The translations under genes and the position numbers were made by a program. Shown one piece after another: positions 47,213-56,532 of a stretch of 61,736 bases of DNA. The stretch is taken from assembly GCF_023155095.1 (NCBI RefSeq), contig NZ_JAKNDA010000009.1:1-61736 (forward strand), read 5' to 3'. Source of the stretch: Idiomarina aminovorans (lineage in GTDB: Bacteria; Pseudomonadota; Gammaproteobacteria; Enterobacterales; Alteromonadaceae). Below the pieces are notes generated by a model. The model did no database searches. It was given only the letters and a program-made list of their open reading frames with translations, and had not been told where the DNA came from. Within the stretch, counting starts at the first letter, position 1; the number at the start of each line of letters is the position of its first letter.

Positions 47213-47288
47213 TGGTGGTTGCTACTGGGCTCGAACCAGTGACCCTCGCCTTGTAAGGGCGATGCTCTCCCAACTGAGCTAAGCAACC
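47213..47288 (-). tRNA. tRNA-Val (TAC), copy 2
   Basis: 76-base cloverleaf with encoded CCA and anticodon TAC. It is the promoter-proximal copy, 36 bases from copy 1. Confidence 0.97.
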
Positions 47289-47326
47289 ATTTTCACTGTG
47301 ACACTTCTGCGTCGTTGCGAGGTGGC

Positions 47327-47354
47327 ATTATAGGGCGCAGATCGAAACTGTCAA
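47327..47354 (-). promoter_or_regulatory. sigma-70 promoter of the tRNA-Val pair
   Basis: On the minus strand TTGACA (47349-47354) and TATAAT (47327-47332) are separated by 16 bases; both hexamers are consensus. Confidence 0.85.
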
Positions 47355-47480
47355 ATAAAAATTGCTAACTTTGGTTTGTTTGCCGACATTTTAATCATTT
47401 CGAATAGCAGATGCGTCCGGCGCTCAGTCTTGATAAACTTGCACTTATTAAATTGACTGGTTTTAACGAAAGGAACAAAC

Positions 47481-48887
47481 ATGAGTGTGGTAACGCGTTT
47501 TGCGCCCAGCCCAACTGGGTATTTGCATGTCGGTGGTGCTCGTACAGCATTGTATTCATGGTTAGTTGCAAAAGCGCAGGGTGGAAAGTTTGTGTTGCGT
47601 ATTGAAGACACTGACCGTGAACGTTCAACTCAGCCCGCTATTGATGCCATTTTAGAAGGTATGGAGTGGCTGGGGTTAAGCTGGGATCGCGGTCCTTACT
47701 ACCAGACTCAGCGTTTTGAACGTTATCAGCAACTGATTGATAAATTACTAGAAGAAAACAAAGCCTATAAGTGTTATTGCTCAACCGAACGCCTTGAAAA
47801 AATGCGCGAAGAGCAAATGGCGGCAGGTGAAAAGCCTCGCTACGACGGCCATTGTCGTGACAACCCAAATGTGGGCGGCGACAAATACGTGATCCGTTTT
47901 CGCAACCCACAAGAGGGCAGTGTGGTTTTTGATGACCATATTCGCGGTCATATTGAATTTTCCAATACCGAGCTGGATGATTTGATCATTGCCCGTACTG
48001 ACGGTACCCCGACCTATAACTTTTGTGTGGTTGTGGATGACTGGGATATGGACATTACCCATGTGGTGCGTGGTGAAGACCATATTAACAACACGCCGCG
48101 TCAAATTAATATCTTAAAAGCGCTGGGTGCGCCGGTGCCAGAGTACGCCCATGTGTCGATGATTCTGGGCGACGACGGAAAAAAGCTGTCGAAACGCCAT
48201 GGTGCAGTCAGCGTGATGCAATATCGTGACGATGGTTACGTACCGGAGGCTGTCGTTAATTACCTGGCACGCTTAGGCTGGTCTCATGGTGATCAGGAAA
48301 TATTCAGCCGTGAGGAGCTGGTTGAGCACTTCAGGCTGGATGACGTGAATAAAGCGGCGTCAGCGTTTAATACTGAAAAACTCAACTGGCTGAATCAGCA
48401 TTACATGAAGACTCTTCCTGCGGAGCAAGTTGCACCGCAACTAAAGTGGCAGTTTGACCAAATTAGTGTGGATACCAGCAACGGTCCGGCGTTGGCGAAG
48501 CTGGTTTCATTGCAGGCCGATCGGGTGAAAACCTTAAAAGAAATGGCTGCCATGAGTCGTTACTTCTTCGAATCTGTCGATGAGTTTGATGAAAAAGCTG
48601 CTAAAAAACATTTGCGTCCGGTTGCGAAAGAACCGTTGTTAAAAGCGAAAGAATTGCTCGAAGCCATAACTGAATGGAATGCTGCTACTATTCAGGCGGC
48701 AATTAACCAGACCGCTGCAGAGCTTGATGTTGGCATGGGCAAAGTAGGTATGCCACTGCGCGTGGCTGCTACCGGTAGTGGCAACTCACCGTCGTTAGAT
48801 GCAACACTGGAATTAATACCGCAAAACACCGTTTTGGCGCGTATTGACCTTGCACTGGAGTTTATAGCAAAACGTGAAGGTGCATAA
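47481..48887 (+). CDS. gltX: glutamyl-tRNA synthetase
   Basis: The 468-residue class I synthetase has the HIGH-equivalent [17 protein letters not shown], the KLSKRHG (KMSKS) loop and the discriminating [18 protein letters not shown]-type zinc region ([12 protein letters not shown]) is present. It charges tRNA-Glu; three tRNA-Glu genes lie 7 kb downstream. gaaagg (47468-47473) provides the Shine-Dalgarno. Confidence 0.97.
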   Translation: MSVVTRFAPSPTGYLHVGGARTALYSWLVAKAQGGKFVLRIEDTDRERSTQPAIDAILEGMEWLGLSWDRGPYYQTQRFERYQQLIDKLLEENKAYKCYCSTERLEKMREEQMAAGEKPRYDGHCRDNPNVGGDKYVIRFRNPQEGSVVFDDHIRGHIEFSNTELDDLIIARTDGTPTYNFCVVVDDWDMDITHVVRGEDHINNTPRQINILKALGAPVPEYAHVSMILGDDGKKLSKRHGAVSVMQYRDDGYVPEAVVNYLARLGWSHGDQEIFSREELVEHFRLDDVNKAASAFNTEKLNWLNQHYMKTLPAEQVAPQLKWQFDQISVDTSNGPALAKLVSLQADRVKTLKEMAAMSRYFFESVDEFDEKAAKKHLRPVAKEPLLKAKELLEAITEWNAATIQAAINQTAAELDVGMGKVGMPLRVAATGSGNSPSLDATLELIPQNTVLARIDLALEFIAKREGA

Positions 48888-48895
48888 AAGCGAAC

Positions 48896-48926
48896 GCGTA
48901 GCCTTTGTTGTTAAAACGGGCTACGC
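48896..48926. terminator. hairpin between gltX and the LysR gene
   Basis: gcgtagcc (48896-48903) and ggctacgc (48919-48926) form an 8-base stem that includes the LysR stop codon; convergent genes share it. Confidence 0.5.
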
Positions 48927-49799
48927 AAAACGTTTGAGAAGCCGGGCCACCATGGGATGCTCGAAGGGGCGCTTTAGGGTAATTGCGTAAAAATGTTCAA
49001 ACACATTGGGCAGGGTCAGGTAGCGATTTAACTGTCCGCTGTTCAACTCATCCCTTACCACCACATCCGGAATAACCGCCAGAGCTCCGGTATCACGAGC
49101 CAGTAGCCGCAACATGGCCATATCGTCTGCTTCGGCAAGTACGCGTGGCTGCCAGTTGTATTCTGCGCTTAACATATCGAAAGCTGCACGCTGGGGCATG
49201 TTTTCCGGCGGTAAAACCCAATTCTGGTTACGTAAGGATGCATCCTTCAGATGCTCAATATCGCGTTCAGGCGGCCCTATAACGGATACCGGCTGACGCG
49301 CTAACAAGCGACTTTGCCACAATTGCTTGTCGCTGCCTCGCACGTTGGTATTGGCCAGCGCCAGATCAATCTGGTGGTTAGCCAGTTCATTAAACAACTG
49401 GTCGGGCGTCATGGAGTGCAACCGGTATTGCACTTCCTGCTGATGCACTAAGTCGCTAATAAATGCCTCGACAAAGTTGCGTGACATGGTCGATGCATGG
49501 CCAATACGAATCACTAAATCATTGCCGCCCATTCCTTGTTTTAGTTGTTTGACCAGGCTCTCACCCTCGTGAAAAATTCGGTTGGCGTACTGACGCGCAA
49601 TGTACCCTGCCTGAGTCAGCACCAGCTGACGGCCCTGACGCTCAAACAGAGGTGTCCCCAACCATTCTTCCAGCTGTTTTATTTGCGCAGATAAAGCCGA
49701 CTGCGATACATGAAGTTTTTGCGCGGTTTGCGTTAAATGACCGCTTTCAGCCACATGCCAAAAGTAAAAGAGATGTTTGTAATTCATAACCATTAACAA
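48921..49799 (-). CDS. LysR-family regulator, NhaR-like, divergent from dab operon
   Basis: The product is up to 292 residues: MNYKHLFYFWHVAESGHLTQTAQKLHVSQSALSAQIKQLEEWLGTPLFER is the HTH, similar to NhaR. A methionine at residue 5 (MNYKHLF) is probably the real start. It diverges from dabB with a 100-base AT-rich gap, the standard geometry for a regulator of the inorganic-carbon operon; LysR regulators commonly accompany dab genes. Confidence 0.85.
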   Translation of the reverse strand: MLMVMNYKHLFYFWHVAESGHLTQTAQKLHVSQSALSAQIKQLEEWLGTPLFERQGRQLVLTQAGYIARQYANRIFHEGESLVKQLKQGMGGNDLVIRIGHASTMSRNFVEAFISDLVHQQEVQYRLHSMTPDQLFNELANHQIDLALANTNVRGSDKQLWQSRLLARQPVSVIGPPERDIEHLKDASLRNQNWVLPPENMPQRAAFDMLSAEYNWQPRVLAEADDMAMLRLLARDTGALAVIPDVVVRDELNSGQLNRYLTLPNVFEHFYAITLKRPFEHPMVARLLKRFA

Positions 49800-49899
49800 C
49801 CGTTCTTTAAAAACGAATAATATTATATTTTATATCTATTTTACTTAACATTAAAGTCGCCCTCATAATGCCCTCAAATAAAATACTCAGGATGCAGGA

Positions 49900-51219
49900 A
49901 TGACTGAATGGTTGACATTATCGGGCGTTCGACCGGTGTTATTGGCGCTGGTGGCGTTACTAGCCCTGGTGGTTACGCGTTACGCAATCACAAACTTTCG
50001 GCTGGACCCGCGCCGTGGTTCTTTTGTTTCTAAACTGGCTGGCTGTTTAATAACCGTACTGGTACTTATTGTCAGCAATCATATTGTGGTTTTCTTTGTC
50101 GCCTGGATGGGCATCAGTTTGCAATTGCACCGGCTGCTCATGTTCTACCCTGAGCGCGATAGGGCAGTATTGGCGGCACATAAAAAATTCATTCTGGCGC
50201 GCTGCTCTGAAGCCTTTTTAGGCACAGCCTTTGTACTTATGTATCTGAACACCAGTAGCTTGCAACTGGACGTCCTGCTTGAACAGTTTGCGACGGCACC
50301 GACCCGTATAACTCAGCACATCGCTGCACTTTGTCTGGTTATGGCGGCACTGATAAAGTGCGCGCAGCTGCCATTGCATGGCTGGTTAATTCAGGTGGTT
50401 GAAGCGCCGACCCCCGTTTCTGCATTACTGCACGCCGGCATTATTAATCTTGGCGGTTTCTTGTTGTTAGTCACTATCCCTTTGTGGAGCGATAGTTTTC
50501 TGGCCGTATGGTTACTGTGCCTGGTATCCGCTGCGTCATGCTGTTTTGCTGCGTTAATTATGGCAACACGTATCAGCATTAAGGTGCGCCTGGCATGGTC
50601 AACCTGTGCGCAAATGGGGTTAATGCTGTTGGAAATTGGTTTGGGATACTACGAATTAGCCTTGCTCCACTTGGTTGCACACTCGGTTTATAAAGCGCAT
50701 GCCTTTTTATCGGTTGGTGAAGTTGCCTTCATTAAACAACCTAAAGCTCGCTCAATAGTGCGTGTTAGTCTGATATTTCTGATTCTTCAGGGATTCATTG
50801 CTGCCGCTAGCTGGTGGTTGCTCGATGATCCGAAATGGCTACCGTCGGCCTTATTAGCCATGGCGTTGACGACCATTTGGATGAACCTGAATCAATGGCT
50901 GTTAAGAATTGGTGTTTCGGTGCTGACGATAGCCGCTTATCTTATCCTTGGGGCACTTGCGCAACAAATTGCAGAGCCGCAGTCGTCGTTTAACAGTCTG
51001 CTGCTGGAGCCAATTATTACCGTTCTGTTTAATATCTTTGCTTTTACTTATTGGATGGTACATCACACCCCCTCGCATCGTCTTAGTCAACGTTGGTTCA
51101 TCACTCTGAATGCCGGACTTTATCTGGACGAGTGGTTGACACGATTCGTGTTGTGGTTGTGGCCCAGTCATCCTATTCGTTATTACCAGCGGCGTAGCCG
51201 CAAGGAGGGACGCTTATGA
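49900..51219 (+). CDS. dabB: DabB, inorganic-carbon accumulation membrane subunit
   Basis: The 439-residue polytopic protein is related to NuoL/MrpA-type proton-translocating subunits: FVAWMGISLQLHRLL, ALIKCAQLPLHGWLIQVVEAPTPVSALLHAGIINLGGFLL and LHLVAHSVYKAHAFLSVG carry the conserved lysines and histidines of the proton_antipo family. With DabA it forms the DAB complex, which couples cation flow to one-way hydration of CO2 to bicarbonate. The next gene overlaps it by four bases (ATGA). Confidence 0.92.
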   Translation: MTEWLTLSGVRPVLLALVALLALVVTRYAITNFRLDPRRGSFVSKLAGCLITVLVLIVSNHIVVFFVAWMGISLQLHRLLMFYPERDRAVLAAHKKFILARCSEAFLGTAFVLMYLNTSSLQLDVLLEQFATAPTRITQHIAALCLVMAALIKCAQLPLHGWLIQVVEAPTPVSALLHAGIINLGGFLLLVTIPLWSDSFLAVWLLCLVSAASCCFAALIMATRISIKVRLAWSTCAQMGLMLLEIGLGYYELALLHLVAHSVYKAHAFLSVGEVAFIKQPKARSIVRVSLIFLILQGFIAAASWWLLDDPKWLPSALLAMALTTIWMNLNQWLLRIGVSVLTIAAYLILGALAQQIAEPQSSFNSLLLEPIITVLFNIFAFTYWMVHHTPSHRLSQRWFITLNAGLYLDEWLTRFVLWLWPSHPIRYYQRRSRKEGRL

Positions 51220-53483
51220 TCACCGTCGATCGTTTTGTTTCTATCGCAGAACAAGTCAGTCAGTCCATTGCGCCACAGTGGCCGTTGTCTCAATGGGTAG
51301 CGGTTAACCCTTTCTGGCATTACCGTCAGCAGCCGATTACCGGTGTTGCTGCAAATTGGCGCTATTGCGCAGGGAATCGACTGCTAATGAGTCCGGACTT
51401 CTATTGGCAACAATGGCAGCAGAATCAAATTGACGCAGGGTTAGTTACCGCAGAAATGGTGCAAGAGCTGCAGCAAAAAACTGAATCCCGGGAGTTGCTG
51501 CCGCAATGGCGGAACCTAAGCCAGTGGGTGGATAAATACCAGCAACGCCGCCGTAAAATGCGCTGGAATGATGAAGTAGTGCTGCAAATTAGCCAGACTT
51601 GCGGCTTGTTTATGCAGTTTCCCACGCGCTTTCAACAAGCGGGTAAAGACAGCTCCCTGTATCAACATTGGTTAACCATTTCCCGTGCGGATCGCGGCAT
51701 TGAAACGTTGATGGACGAAGCCGACTTAAACGACTTATTTGCGGAACTTCCCGATGACCCGCATGAACTTATTAGCCTTTGTCAGGCGAGCTTTTTAACT
51801 GAGGCTTCTGATTATGCCCTGCAGTGCTACTGTCAGGCTCTTATCAGTGACCTCTGGGGTTGGGCTGCAGCTTTGGCTTATCAGGATGCCCGGCAGCAGA
51901 GCCAATGGGTGTTTGAGCTGTTATGCATTCGGTTAGCATGGGAGTACATTCTCTGGCAACTGGCTGAACTGACTAATGCCGCTGTGTATAAACAGTTGCA
52001 ACAGGCACTTAAGGCGCAAATAGAGAATTGCGAAGGGCAAGTTGCTCATATCAAACAATACAACGATGCGCTGTGGCAGTGGCAAATGGCTTATGAGCGC
52101 TCACAACTGAATGCTCTGAAATTTAGTCCAGCAACCTCAGAGGTGGAATCTAATAAGGCACCGGTAGTACAAGCGGTGTTCTGTATCGATGTGCGATCTG
52201 AACGGTATCGCCGCGCGTTAGAAAAAGCAGGGCAGCGTTTGGGCGTTCGCACGCAAAGCAAAGGCTTTGCCGGTTTTTTCGGTGTCCCTTTGGCGGTTCA
52301 GAGCAAAAAGCAGGCTACTCCTCATGTTCCGGGGTTATTGCAGCCAGCTTATTACATTAAAGCCCCGGAGCGAAAGCATTCGGTGATGTCGTTACTCAGT
52401 AACTTATTTAATACACCCGTGTCGATGTTCAGCGGCATTGAAGCGCTTGGACTTGGCAAATTAAAAACGTTGCTGACAGGTGTGCCCGGAAAGCTGGCAA
52501 CGGCTAATGACATTGCGGTTTCCGGCCGCTCGATCTGTCAAGGTGAGGAGCCGGCGTCAGTAGAGTCGTTGGTCAGTTTATGTGAACAGGCATTGACGGG
52601 TATGCAATTCAATTCGTTTGGGAACTACGTGGTGTTAGTGGGGCACGGTTCGCATCACAGCAACAATGCTCAGCGCGCAGGCTTTAATTGTGGGGCTTGC
52701 GGCGGTCAGTCGGGTGCGTTGAGCGCCAGGGTATTAACCCGTTTGTTGAATGACAGCGATATTCGGCAGCATTTGCTTGAGCGAGGATTTGATATCCCTG
52801 CTGGCACTGAGTTTTATTCAGCGCTGCATGAAACGGTCACCGATAAAGTGATGTGGTTATCAGATTCCGTTCCTGAGCGTCTTCAGCGTCTATTTAATAA
52901 TGCATCCGAGTCGTTAATTGTGGCGAATAATGCGTCAGATAAGCCGCTTAAAAATCGCACCGACCATTGGGCGGAGTTACGTCCTGAATGGGGCTTAGCT
53001 GATAACAATGTGTTGTTTTTTGGGCGCGCGAATCGATTAAAATCGTCGGAAACAGTTGGCAGTAACTTTTTGCACGACTACTACAGTGAGCGTGACCCTG
53101 AAGGGTCATTACTGACACAGCTTTTGAGTGCCCCGGGGCTGGTCGCTAACTGGATAAATTCGCAGTACTACTGTTCGGTGACTGACCCCGGGCAGTTGGG
53201 TAGCGGCAATAAACTGCTGCATAACCGCGTCGCCAACGATATCGGTATCTTTGAAGGTAATGGCGGTGATTTGCGCCAGGGACTGGCCTTGCAATCGGTA
53301 CATAACGGCAACGACTTTGTACACAGACCGGTACGCCTGCAAGTGATTATTGAAGCCGGGGAAGCAACTATTCACCGTGCGCTAGCCGGTGCTACCGCAT
53401 TTAACGAATTATTTCAGCAGCAATGGATCACTCTGTATCGACTGAATGCAGGAGGTGAGTTATGCCCAATAACAGCAGAGTAA
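51216..53483 (+). CDS. dabA: DabA, beta-CA-like zinc subunit (DUF2309)
   Basis: The 755-residue DUF2309 protein begins PQWPLSQWVAVNPFWHY. The zinc site of DabA (Cys, Asp, His, Cys) is visible as VFCIDVRSERYRR (Cys and Asp) and VGHGSHHSNNAQRAGFNCGACGGQSG (His and Cys). It is a carbonic-anhydrase-like catalytic subunit that works only when coupled to DabB. Length is slightly below that of chemoautotroph DabA. The downstream small gene overlaps its end by 22 bases. Confidence 0.93.
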   Translation: MITVDRFVSIAEQVSQSIAPQWPLSQWVAVNPFWHYRQQPITGVAANWRYCAGNRLLMSPDFYWQQWQQNQIDAGLVTAEMVQELQQKTESRELLPQWRNLSQWVDKYQQRRRKMRWNDEVVLQISQTCGLFMQFPTRFQQAGKDSSLYQHWLTISRADRGIETLMDEADLNDLFAELPDDPHELISLCQASFLTEASDYALQCYCQALISDLWGWAAALAYQDARQQSQWVFELLCIRLAWEYILWQLAELTNAAVYKQLQQALKAQIENCEGQVAHIKQYNDALWQWQMAYERSQLNALKFSPATSEVESNKAPVVQAVFCIDVRSERYRRALEKAGQRLGVRTQSKGFAGFFGVPLAVQSKKQATPHVPGLLQPAYYIKAPERKHSVMSLLSNLFNTPVSMFSGIEALGLGKLKTLLTGVPGKLATANDIAVSGRSICQGEEPASVESLVSLCEQALTGMQFNSFGNYVVLVGHGSHHSNNAQRAGFNCGACGGQSGALSARVLTRLLNDSDIRQHLLERGFDIPAGTEFYSALHETVTDKVMWLSDSVPERLQRLFNNASESLIVANNASDKPLKNRTDHWAELRPEWGLADNNVLFFGRANRLKSSETVGSNFLHDYYSERDPEGSLLTQLLSAPGLVANWINSQYYCSVTDPGQLGSGNKLLHNRVANDIGIFEGNGGDLRQGLALQSVHNGNDFVHRPVRLQVIIEAGEATIHRALAGATAFNELFQQQWITLYRLNAGGELCPITAE

Positions 53484-53683
53484 CGCCTGCTAGCGGGACA
53501 ACTTGTTATACATTTAAAAAACTTTACGACCGTGTTCGCTCAAGACCCTTTAATCAGCCTTTTGCTTTGCGCTATATAGATGGCAGTGTTGATGCTGGTC
53601 TGAATTCCGAAGAGGCCATGAAAGACAGTTTGCGTGCACACGGTAATTCATACTTGAAGCTGCCGGTTGTTATAGAGTGGTAA
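53462..53683 (+). CDS. unrecognised small protein, third gene of the dab operon
   Basis: The 73-residue soluble protein begins MPNNSRVTPASGTTCYTFKK and ends KLPVVIEW. A strong Shine-Dalgarno, ggaggtgag (53450-53458), lies within dabA just before the ATG, and the reading frame overlaps dabA by 22 bases, so translation is very probably real and coupled. No domain was recognised. A role as accessory or regulator of the DAB complex is inferred from position only. Confidence 0.7.
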   Translation: MPNNSRVTPASGTTCYTFKKLYDRVRSRPFNQPFALRYIDGSVDAGLNSEEAMKDSLRAHGNSYLKLPVVIEW

Positions 53684-53710
53684 TTTCTCTTTTGTAACTT
53701 CACTGACTCA

Positions 53711-53768
53711 TGGCAGCCAGAGCTAAAGTGCTATTGGCATTGACTTTAACTGGGGTAAATGGCTGCCA
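53711..53768 (+). terminator. long-loop hairpin after the dab operon
   Basis: tggcagcca (53711-53719) and tggctgcca (53760-53768) can pair, with a 40-base loop. Seen in the 282-base gap between the small gene and carbonic anhydrase; its role is uncertain and it lacks a clean T-run (actttttcctg follows). Nothing else was recognised in the gap. Confidence 0.35.
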
Positions 53769-53968
53769 ACTTTTTCCTGTAAGTTTTATTTAGCGTAAAA
53801 GTTGAAATAAAATCCTTTGCGAAATTCCATGCAATTCTGGTTACAATAACCTTTTGTTTTCGCCACTTTGTTTATATAGAAGCTTCAACCTCTATCTATA
53901 CAGGCTCATTGCGATGCCTAATTTGGTGGGATGCGTCTTATCAGGCTATTGGAACCATGGGATAAATG

Positions 53969-54625
53969 ATGCCAGATATAAAACACTTGATTGAAAATAA
54001 CAAAGCGTGGGCAGAATTACAGGTAAAGCAAGACCCTGATTTTTTCAAACGCTTAGTGGGTCAGCAGTCGCCGGAATACTTATGGATAGGCTGTTCTGAT
54101 AGTCGTGTACCGGCTAACGAAATTGTGGGCATGGCTCCGGGGGAGCTGTTTGTGCACAGGAATGTGGCCAATCAGGTTATCCAGACCGACTTTAACTGTT
54201 TATCGGTTATTCAGTTTGCTATTGAAGCGCTTAAAGTACGGCATATTCTTGTTGTCGGGCATTATGGCTGTGGTGGCGTTAAAGCGGCACTCGAGAGCAA
54301 ACCTCATGGGTTGGTTGATCACTGGCTGTATCCAATTCGTGATGTGTATCGTGAGAACGCGGAAGAACTGGATAAGTTGGGTGAAACTGAACAGATTGAT
54401 CGTTTATGTGAATTAAATGTCATTGAACAGGTAAAAAACCTGGCAAAAACCAATATGGTTCAGGAAACCTGGGATAAAGGTGAATCTTTGACGATACATG
54501 GCTGGGTTTACCGTCTGGATAATGGCTTGGTTAATGATATGAACGTATCGGTTTCAAGCCGGGAAGGCATGGAGCAGGTTTATCACGTTTATCATCAAAA
54601 ATTACCGAAAAGCAGCCACAGTTAA
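53969..54625 (+). CDS. can: beta-class carbonic anhydrase
   Basis: The 218-residue enzyme has the zinc ligands and partners C-X-D-S-R in WIGCSDSRVPA, H-X2-C in VVGHYGCGGV, and PGELFVHRNVANQV. It interconverts CO2 and bicarbonate in the cytoplasm. Two adjacent ATG codons occur; 53969 is used. Located 285 bases after the dab operon with its own upstream region, it complements DAB by equilibrating accumulated bicarbonate, though a strong cytosolic anhydrase would be leaky for CO2. Confidence 0.94.
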   Translation: MPDIKHLIENNKAWAELQVKQDPDFFKRLVGQQSPEYLWIGCSDSRVPANEIVGMAPGELFVHRNVANQVIQTDFNCLSVIQFAIEALKVRHILVVGHYGCGGVKAALESKPHGLVDHWLYPIRDVYRENAEELDKLGETEQIDRLCELNVIEQVKNLAKTNMVQETWDKGESLTIHGWVYRLDNGLVNDMNVSVSSREGMEQVYHVYHQKLPKSSHS

Positions 54626-54692
54626 TATTTGATGAATTACTGAGCAAACTGCAATAAAAACACTCAAACAGAAGTATTTTTATAAAAAGTAG

Positions 54693-54722
54693 TTGACACA
54701 TTAGCTCAGGTCACAATAGAAT
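54693..54722 (+). promoter_or_regulatory. sigma-70 promoter of the tRNA-Ala/Glu operon
   Basis: TTGACA (54693-54698) and TAGAAT (54717-54722) with 18 bases between, about 38 bases before tRNA-Ala. Confidence 0.7.
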
Positions 54723-54759
54723 GCGCCCCGCTGTCAGGCAGTCTGAGACTGTCAGGTGC

Positions 54760-54835
<76 letters not shown>

Positions 54836-54879
54836 AGTTGTTTTGGTAAAGCACTGTTGGTAGCGAAGTATTTGGTTGC

Positions 54880-54955
54880 GTCCCCTTCGTCTAGTGGTCC
54901 AGGACACTGCCCTTTCACGGCAGTAACAGGGGTTCAAATCCCCTAGGGGACGCCA
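54880..54955 (+). tRNA. tRNA-Glu (TTC), copy 1
   Basis: 76 bases with GTCCCCTTCGTCTAGTGG start, anticodon TTC in CCTTTCACG and encoded CCA. Identical to copy 2. Confidence 0.97.
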
Positions 54956-54988
54956 TTCAAATATTAAAATGTAGAAAGTAATTATTGC

Positions 54989-55064
54989 GTCCCCTTCGTC
55001 TAGTGGTCCAGGACACTGCCCTTTCACGGCAGTAACAGGGGTTCAAATCCCCTAGGGGACGCCA
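54989..55064 (+). tRNA. tRNA-Glu (TTC), copy 2
   Basis: 76 bases, anticodon TTC, encoded CCA. Identical to copy 1. Confidence 0.97.
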
Positions 55065-55100
55065 TTACTTTTATACATAGCCAGTTAATTAAGTTCATGG

Positions 55101-55176
55101 GTCCCCTTCGTCTAGTGGCTCAGGACACCGCCCTTTCACGGCGGTAACAGGGGTTCAAATCCCCTAGGGGACGCCA
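55101..55176 (+). tRNA. tRNA-Glu (TTC), copy 3
   Basis: 76 bases, anticodon TTC. It differs from copies 1 and 2 in the D loop (ggctcagg versus ggtccagg) and by a compensatory pair change in the anticodon stem (ccgcc/ggcgg versus ctgcc/ggcag). Confidence 0.97.
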
Positions 55177-55184
55177 CTTAAATC

Positions 55185-55207
55185 AACCGCCCGAAGGCGG
55201 TTTTTTT
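55185..55207 (+). terminator. terminator of the tRNA operon
   Basis: aaccgcc, cgaa loop, ggcggtt then a run of T (55201-55207). A textbook intrinsic terminator. Confidence 0.92.
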
Positions 55208-55227
55208 GTGCCTAATTTCCTCTTTTT

Positions 55228-55848
55228 TTATTGCTGCACTAAATCCAACAAATACGGTTCCAGAAAGTCAGCGATTTTTGGCTGCGCTTCGGCCGTGGGG
55301 TGAATACCATCGTCCTGCACATAGTCGGCGTTAGTTGCTACCTGTTCCATAAAGAAAGGTATTAGCGTGACATTCTCTTCTTTTGCCACTTCTTCAAACA
55401 CTTGCCGGAACTGTTCGGCAAAACGCTGGCCATAATTTGGTGGCACCATAACCTGGCTCAAACCAACTTTAACGTTTTGTTGCTGCGCCTGGTCGATGAT
55501 TTGTTTCAAATTTGAACGGACTGTGTTTAAGTCAAAGCCTCGGAGTCCGTCGTTACCGCCTAGCTCAATAAATAGTACATCGGGTTTATGGCGCTCTAAA
55601 ACGCCCTCTAAGCGGCGCAAACCACCACGAGTGGTCTCGCCACTAATACTGGCATTAATGATGTTAATATTGGGGTGAGAGCTATTCCAGCGACGATCTA
55701 ACTCAGCAACCCAGGTTTGTTCCTGAGATAACCCATAACCGGCGCTTAAGCTGTCACCTAAAACAACAAGTGAGACATTTGCGGAAACGCTGCGTATAAC
55801 CAACAACAACGCTAAAAATAAACACGTTTTCAAAAGGAAGTTTTTCAT
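55228..55848 (-). CDS. tesA: acyl-CoA thioesterase I/arylesterase (GDSL, TesA)
   Basis: The 206-residue protein has a signal peptide (MKNFLLKTCLFLALLLVIRSVSA) and the SGNH blocks GDSLSAGYG, SGETTRGG, GGND and DGIHPTAEAQ with the catalytic serine, glycine, asparagine and histidine. It hydrolyses acyl thioesters and lysophospholipids in the periplasm. The start at 55848 is used; a longer frame from 55872 lies inside ybbA. The two divergent starts are only three bases apart. Confidence 0.94.
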   Translation of the reverse strand: MKNFLLKTCLFLALLLVIRSVSANVSLVVLGDSLSAGYGLSQEQTWVAELDRRWNSSHPNINIINASISGETTRGGLRRLEGVLERHKPDVLFIELGGNDGLRGFDLNTVRSNLKQIIDQAQQQNVKVGLSQVMVPPNYGQRFAEQFRQVFEEVAKEENVTLIPFFMEQVATNADYVQDDGIHPTAEAQPKIADFLEPYLLDLVQQ

Positions 55849-55851
55849 TTT

Positions 55852-56532
55852 ATGCTCATTCAAGCTCAACAACTGGAAAAAACCGTAGACACCTCTGAGG
55901 GGCCATTACAGATTCTGCAGCCAATTAACGTCAGTATCAATGCCGGTGACACCGTGGCCATTGTGGGCGCGTCCGGCTCCGGTAAGTCAACGTTACTATC
56001 ACTACTGGCGGGTTTAGACCTCGCATCCTCCGGAGAGGTTCTTATAGAGAACGAAAAATTCAGCGAATTGGATGAAGAGCAGCGGGCAAAAGTTCGTGCA
56101 GACAAGGTTGGCTTTATTTTTCAGTCGTTTTTATTGGTGCCCAGTTTAAGTGCGTTGGAGAACGTCATGCTACCGGCGGAACTGGCCGGCCATAAAGGCG
56201 CAGAGAAAGAAGCCAGAGAACTGCTGGCGAAAGTGGGACTGGAAGATCGCTCGCACCATTATCCAAACCAACTGTCTGGCGGTGAGCAGCAGCGGGTTGC
56301 TATTGCCCGGGCCTTTGTCGGGCAACCGAAGATCCTTTTTGCCGATGAGCCGACCGGTAACCTTGATGCGAAAACCGGTGGTAAAGTCGAAGAGTTGTTA
56401 TTTGACCTAAATAAAGATTATGGCACCACACTGATAGTCGTAACCCATGATCAACGACTTGCGAAACGTTGTGAGCGTGTGCTGCAGATGGAAGCGGGGC
56501 AGTTATCGGAGGCGGCTCAGAATGTGGCATAA
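55852..56532 (+). CDS. ybbA: ABC transporter ATP-binding protein YbbA
   Basis: The 226-residue ATPase has Walker [12 protein letters not shown], signature [14 protein letters not shown], Walker B ILFADEP and the H-loop VVTHDQ. It belongs to the LolD/MacB-like branch acting with FtsX-type permeases. It partners the permease that overlaps its end by 11 bases. The tesA-ybbA-ybbP arrangement matches E. coli. Confidence 0.94.
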   Translation: MLIQAQQLEKTVDTSEGPLQILQPINVSINAGDTVAIVGASGSGKSTLLSLLAGLDLASSGEVLIENEKFSELDEEQRAKVRADKVGFIFQSFLLVPSLSALENVMLPAELAGHKGAEKEARELLAKVGLEDRSHHYPNQLSGGEQQRVAIARAFVGQPKILFADEPTGNLDAKTGGKVEELLFDLNKDYGTTLIVVTHDQRLAKRCERVLQMEAGQLSEAAQNVA

